Positions 6,208-9,397 of a stretch of DNA of 9,397 bases are shown piece after piece; position 1 is the first letter of the stretch; every line of letters starts with the position of its first letter. The DNA is from JBBDWZ01 sp050732575. GTDB taxonomy: Bacteria > Gemmatimonadota > Gemmatimonadetes > Longimicrobiales > RSA9. Position numbers and translations under genes: made by a program. The stretch is taken from the NCBI GenBank assembly GCA_050732575.1, contig JBOHRF010000192.1, positions 1 to 9,397 of the forward strand, read 5' to 3'. Under the pieces are notes generated by a model. That model had not been told where the DNA came from. It did no database searches and worked only from the letters and a program-made list of their open reading frames with translations.

Positions 6208-7617
6208 ATGGCTGCGCGTGCCTTGCGTGCAATTCAGCCGGCACTCGCCTATGTAGGCGACGAATTCGTGGCCGATCTGGTAATCGTCTTCGATGAACAA
6301 AGCGGCACCATTGCGCGGGTTGGACCGGCACACGACGTACCGGCTGACCTCAACGTAGAGCGGCGCAGTGGCTGCGCGTTGTTGCCTGGTATGGTCAACG
6401 CGCATTCCCACGCGTTCCAGCGCGTCATCCGCGGCTGGACGCAGTGGCGCCCACCCGATGAGCAGGCGGATTTCTGGAGCTGGCGCGAATCCATGTATCG
6501 TGCAGTGCTGCGCTTGACGCCTGACGATGTGTACCTGGTCTCGCGCTTCTGCTTCATCGAGATGTTGCTGGCGGGCTATACCACTGTGGGTGAATTCCAC
6601 TACCTGCACTGCGATCCCCGGGGTCGTGCCTATGAGGACCCCAACGAGCTGGCCGTGCAAGTAGTGCGCGCGGCTCAGGATGCAGGCATCCGCATCACCG
6701 TGCTGAACGTTGCGTATACCACAGGTGGCATTGCCGAGCCATTGCGGCCCGAGCAAGCTCGTTTTGCCACGCCCGACTTGGATGCGTTTCTTGCGCACAC
6801 AGACACACTGTGCGCATGGCTGCAAGGATGTCCGCTGGCGCGTGGAGGTATTGCTCCACACAGCATTCGCGCCGTGCCGCGCGAGTGGCTGCGGCCTATT
6901 GCAGAGTATGCACGTGCGCGCGAGCTGCCGCTGCACATGCACCTGAGCGAACAGCCCGCAGAAGTGGCCGCCAGCGTTCGGTATTATGGCGCGCGCCCGG
7001 TAGAGCTGGCGGAGACGGAGTCTGTTCTGAGTGATGGGTTTACGGCCGTGCATGCCACGCACCTGGCGGATGGTGAAGTGGCGGCCCTGGGCCGGGCGCG
7101 CGCGCACGTGTGCGCGTGTCCAACCACAGAACGTGATCTGGGCGATGGCATAATGCGCGCGCGCGACCTGACCCGTGCCGGTGCGCGCCTGTGTATTGGC
7201 AGCGACAGCCAGACCACCATCGATCCCTGGGACGAGCTGCGCTCGATCGAGTACCACGCCCGCCTGGCATTGCTGCGCCGCGTGGTCCTGACCGATGCCC
7301 GCACGCCCGACCGTCTGGAAAATGCGCCGCTGCTGCTGCGCGCCGGGACCACGGGTGGGGCCGGTGCCCTGCGCACCGGTACGGGCATCCTGGCTGCGGG
7401 AGAGCCGGCCGACTTCGTGCTCATCGACCTGGAACATCCGGCCCTGGCCGGGTGGAATAAGACAACCCTCGGCGCCTTGTTGGCGCTGAGCGCGCCAGCT
7501 GCAGTAGTCAACGATGTCTGGGTAGGCGGCTGGCCTCGTGTGCGTGATCGGCAACACGATGCGCTCTCTCCAGCCCGGCATGCATTCGAACAAGTCTGCC
7601 AGCGAGTACTCGCATGA
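6208..7617 (+). CDS. hutF: Formimidoylglutamate deiminase
   Basis: This 469-residue amidohydrolase-superfamily enzyme hydrolyses N-formimidoyl-L-glutamate to N-formyl-L-glutamate and ammonia, step 4 of the five-step Hut pathway. Zinc-ligand and catalytic motifs occur in order: NAHSHAFQR (His66, His68, Gln71), GEFHYLHCD with Tyr132, IAPHSIRAV (His218, Arg221), HMHLSEQPAEV (His245, Glu248), AVHATHL (His282, His285) and GSDSQ (Asp333). The HSHAFQR box, HSIRAV and HLSEQ separate HutF from other deaminases such as guanine or S-adenosylhomocysteine deaminase. Length matches the family (about 450). It follows hutU by 58 bp with its own ribosome site, and its stop overlaps the next gene by 4 bp, so these three genes look like one operon. 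The partner deformylase gene hutG is not seen. Confidence 0.96.
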   Translation: MAARALRAIQPALAYVGDEFVADLVIVFDEQSGTIARVGPAHDVPADLNVERRSGCALLPGMVNAHSHAFQRVIRGWTQWRPPDEQADFWSWRESMYRAVLRLTPDDVYLVSRFCFIEMLLAGYTTVGEFHYLHCDPRGRAYEDPNELAVQVVRAAQDAGIRITVLNVAYTTGGIAEPLRPEQARFATPDLDAFLAHTDTLCAWLQGCPLARGGIAPHSIRAVPREWLRPIAEYARARELPLHMHLSEQPAEVAASVRYYGARPVELAETESVLSDGFTAVHATHLADGEVAALGRARAHVCACPTTERDLGDGIMRARDLTRAGARLCIGSDSQTTIDPWDELRSIEYHARLALLRRVVLTDARTPDRLENAPLLLRAGTTGGAGALRTGTGILAAGEPADFVLIDLEHPALAGWNKTTLGALLALSAPAAVVNDVWVGGWPRVRDRQHDALSPARHAFEQVCQRVLA

Positions 7618-9320
7618 ACACGGCTCGCGTGTTTCTCACCGCATTGTGCGCCACCCTGGCGTTCGCTGCCCACTCGTGGGCGCAGATTGCGCGGGGCGTG
7701 ATCGTGGATGGATCCACGGGCGCGCCCGTACGCGGTGCATTCGTCGTGCTACTCAACGAACAGGGCCAGCAGGTCACGGGCGTTCTATCCGGTGAGCAAG
7801 GCGAGTTCGTGTTCCTCACTCGTCCAGGCCGCTATGCGCTGCGCGCCGACCGCATCGGTCACCGCACCGGCACGGTAGAATCATTTCTACTGGCAGATCG
7901 CGAAACGCGCACCTTCCGCATTCAGCTCGACGTCAATGCATTGCGCCTGCCGGAAATCAGCGTGAGCGGAAGAAACCGCTGTGTCGGCCGGCCGGATGGT
8001 AACCGGCAAACGGCGCAAGTTTGGGAGGAAGCGCGCAAGGCGCTGACCGTGGCCGTGTGGGTGGAAAGCAACGCAGCTGCAACCTTTCGCTACCGCGTCA
8101 TCGAGCGCGAGCTGAATAGGCAGCTCGATGAGACTGGCCGGCCCAGCATGCGCTTCCATTCCGCAGCCGGTAAACGAGCGTTTCACGCCGAGCATCCGGA
8201 CTCGCTGATGCAGTACGGATACGTGCAGGATCGCCGCGGTGACACCTTCCTCTTTGGTCCGGATGCAGAGCTGCTGCTATCCAACTCGTTCCTCGATCAG
8301 CATTGCTTCCAGCTGGTGCGCCGGGCCAATCGGCCTGGTTTGCTGGGACTCGCGTTCGAGCCGATCAGCGGCCGGCGACTGCCCGATATACGCGGCGTGT
8401 TGTGGCTCGATGAACGATCGGCCGAGCTGCGCTTCATCGAGTTCGGCTACACCAACCGGCAGATGTACGACGATCAGCGTTACGCCGGTGGCCGCACTAA
8501 TTTCCGACAACTGCCAAACGGGGCCTGGATCGTTCAGAACTGGTACATCAGGGCACCGCGGCTCGGAGCCCTGACCGGCGGTGAGCTGCGCGTCATTGGT
8601 GCGTTCGAAACCGGTGGCGAAGTACTGGATGCACAAGTCGCTGGGGCACAGAACACAGTCCTGGTACCGCGCACCGCGATTGCCGGCATCGTATTCGACA
8701 ACGTGCGGCATCGACCGTTGGATGGCGCCCGCGTCTACCTTTCAGGCACACCCTTCTCCACGCAGGCCGGTGTGGATGGTCGTTTCCGCCTCGACAGCGT
8801 TCCGGTTGGTGACTACTTCATTGCATTCGAGCATACCTGGCTGGATTCCTTGCCCATCTTCCCACCACCGGTTCGAGTGACCGCTGATTCCAGCGGCGTG
8901 GCCAACCTGTTCCTGGTAGTGCCAACCGCGGAGCGCCTGATCGATGAAGTGTGCCCGCTGGAAGAACGCCTGCGCCTTAGCCGCGCGGCGCGCGACACGA
9001 CACCCCCCAATCACGGTGTGTTGTACGGCACCGTCCGATCGCCCGACGGCGTGGGGAACGATGTGGAAGTCGGCGCGACCTGGCGGCGCGTCTTCGCCAT
9101 CTCAGGCGCAGCCCAAGCGCGCATTTCCGACATGCGAGTGCGGCCTCATACGATGGCCACGTCGGTAGGTCCAGATGGCAAATACCTCTTATGCGCCGTA
9201 CCTATCGATCATCCGATACAACTCGACGTGAGCGTGCGTAACTACCGAGTGAGAGCCGATTCCGTGCGGCTCATCTGGCCCGGACTGATGCGTCGCGATT
9301 TTGTGCTTCCGCGCCGGTAG
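7614..9320 (+). CDS. Secreted protein with carboxypeptidase-regulatory-like domains, function unknown
   Basis: The 568-residue protein starts with a typical signal peptide (about 1-23, MNTARVFLTALCATLAFAAH then SWA-Q), predicting export. Residues 25-115 form a carboxypeptidase-regulatory-like beta-sandwich (VDGSTGAPVRGAFVVL, then GEFVFLTRPGRYALRADRIGH). A middle region (about 120-345), with RCVGRPDGNRQTAQVWEEA near its start, matches no family I can name. A second regulatory-like module spans about 355-437 (DNVRHRPLDGARVYL, then DGRFRLDSVPVGDYFIAFEH), and a degenerate third covers about 468-566. The mature protein has four cysteines (123, 231, 447, 527), so disulfides are possible. No protease, hydrolase or TonB-receptor motif is visible. 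The ATG overlaps the hutF stop (ATGA) and has only a weak ribosome site, so translation is probably coupled to hutF. A role in surface binding or scaffolding is a guess. Confidence 0.85.
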   Translation: MNTARVFLTALCATLAFAAHSWAQIARGVIVDGSTGAPVRGAFVVLLNEQGQQVTGVLSGEQGEFVFLTRPGRYALRADRIGHRTGTVESFLLADRETRTFRIQLDVNALRLPEISVSGRNRCVGRPDGNRQTAQVWEEARKALTVAVWVESNAAATFRYRVIERELNRQLDETGRPSMRFHSAAGKRAFHAEHPDSLMQYGYVQDRRGDTFLFGPDAELLLSNSFLDQHCFQLVRRANRPGLLGLAFEPISGRRLPDIRGVLWLDERSAELRFIEFGYTNRQMYDDQRYAGGRTNFRQLPNGAWIVQNWYIRAPRLGALTGGELRVIGAFETGGEVLDAQVAGAQNTVLVPRTAIAGIVFDNVRHRPLDGARVYLSGTPFSTQAGVDGRFRLDSVPVGDYFIAFEHTWLDSLPIFPPPVRVTADSSGVANLFLVVPTAERLIDEVCPLEERLRLSRAARDTTPPNHGVLYGTVRSPDGVGNDVEVGATWRRVFAISGAAQARISDMRVRPHTMATSVGPDGKYLLCAVPIDHPIQLDVSVRNYRVRADSVRLIWPGLMRRDFVLPRR

Positions 9321-9328
9321 TGGTGTTA

Positions 9329-9397
9329 CGTTAACGTTCACGCTCTACTTTTCGTTCACGGCTGTTTGGCATTCAGCAACGGCCGTGAACGTTAGCG
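9329..9397. repeat. Nested inverted repeats after the secreted-protein gene
   Basis: An inner stem pairs cgttcacggctgtt (9353-9366) with aacggccgtgaacg (9378-9391), 14 pairs with one G-U and an 11-nt loop. An outer, partly competing pair is cgttaacgttcacg (9329-9342) with cgtgaacgttagcg (9384-9397), 13 of 14. Both left arms contain cgttcacg and share the same right arm, so two folds are possible. The inner stem is a candidate transcription terminator 32 bp after the stop codon, but no T-run is visible before the window ends. Confidence 0.65.

Noticed and set aside
6124..7593. 489-codon open frame on the minus strand opposite hutF
   Set aside because: hutF carries all its family motifs on the plus strand. 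The antisense product is low-complexity in character and resembles nothing known, so it is a shadow of codon bias.
1..9397. A defence, toxin-antitoxin, phage or CRISPR system
   Set aside because: All gene-sized frames with family motifs are housekeeping or catabolic genes. No direct repeats with spacers, integrase, transposase or terminal inverted repeats were found.

Overview
The window is a GC-rich bacterial chromosomal segment, and all of its recognisable genes are core cellular or catabolic functions. Lineage is inferred, not proven. The best fit is Gemmatimonadota: the secreted protein at the right end has a carboxypeptidase-regulatory-like N-terminus followed by a Cys-x-x-RP...TAQVWEEARKAL segment that I associate with that phylum. 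The Lon and LepB sequences and the use of HutF also fit. No phage, insertion sequence, CRISPR array, rRNA or tRNA is visible.

Layout. The left half is transcribed leftward (minus strand), in transcription order: lepB (signal peptidase I, 3429-4187), lon (ATP-dependent protease, 615-3197), and the N-terminal 150 codons of a sodium:solute symporter that runs off the left edge (1-451). The right half is transcribed rightward (plus strand): hutU (urocanate hydratase, 4485-6149), hutF (formimidoylglutamate deiminase, 6208-7617), and a secreted multi-domain protein of unknown function (7614-9320) whose start overlaps the hutF stop in an ATGA. A divergent 297-bp region (4188-4484) separates the two halves. 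It holds the lepB leader, several short hairpins, and a hairpin-plus-T-tract just upstream of hutU.

How the genes work together. HutU and HutF are steps 2 and 4 of the five-step histidine degradation route: histidine, urocanate, imidazolonepropionate, formimidoylglutamate, formylglutamate, glutamate plus formate. hutH, hutI and hutG are not in the window. lepB and lon are protein export and quality-control genes. The secreted protein would need export and cleavage by a signal peptidase such as LepB, but nothing else links the two halves functionally.

I see no previously undescribed multi-gene system. The parts worth a second look are mostly non-coding. They are a 41-bp imperfect inverted repeat after lon, two heptanucleotide arrays of the same GYGTGAC unit that each cover the stop codon of a gene, a structured leader with a terminator-like hairpin before hutU, a sigma-54-like motif before lon, and nested hairpins at the right edge. 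Two protein-level oddities stand out: a low-complexity insertion in Lon, and the translational overlap of the secreted protein with hutF.
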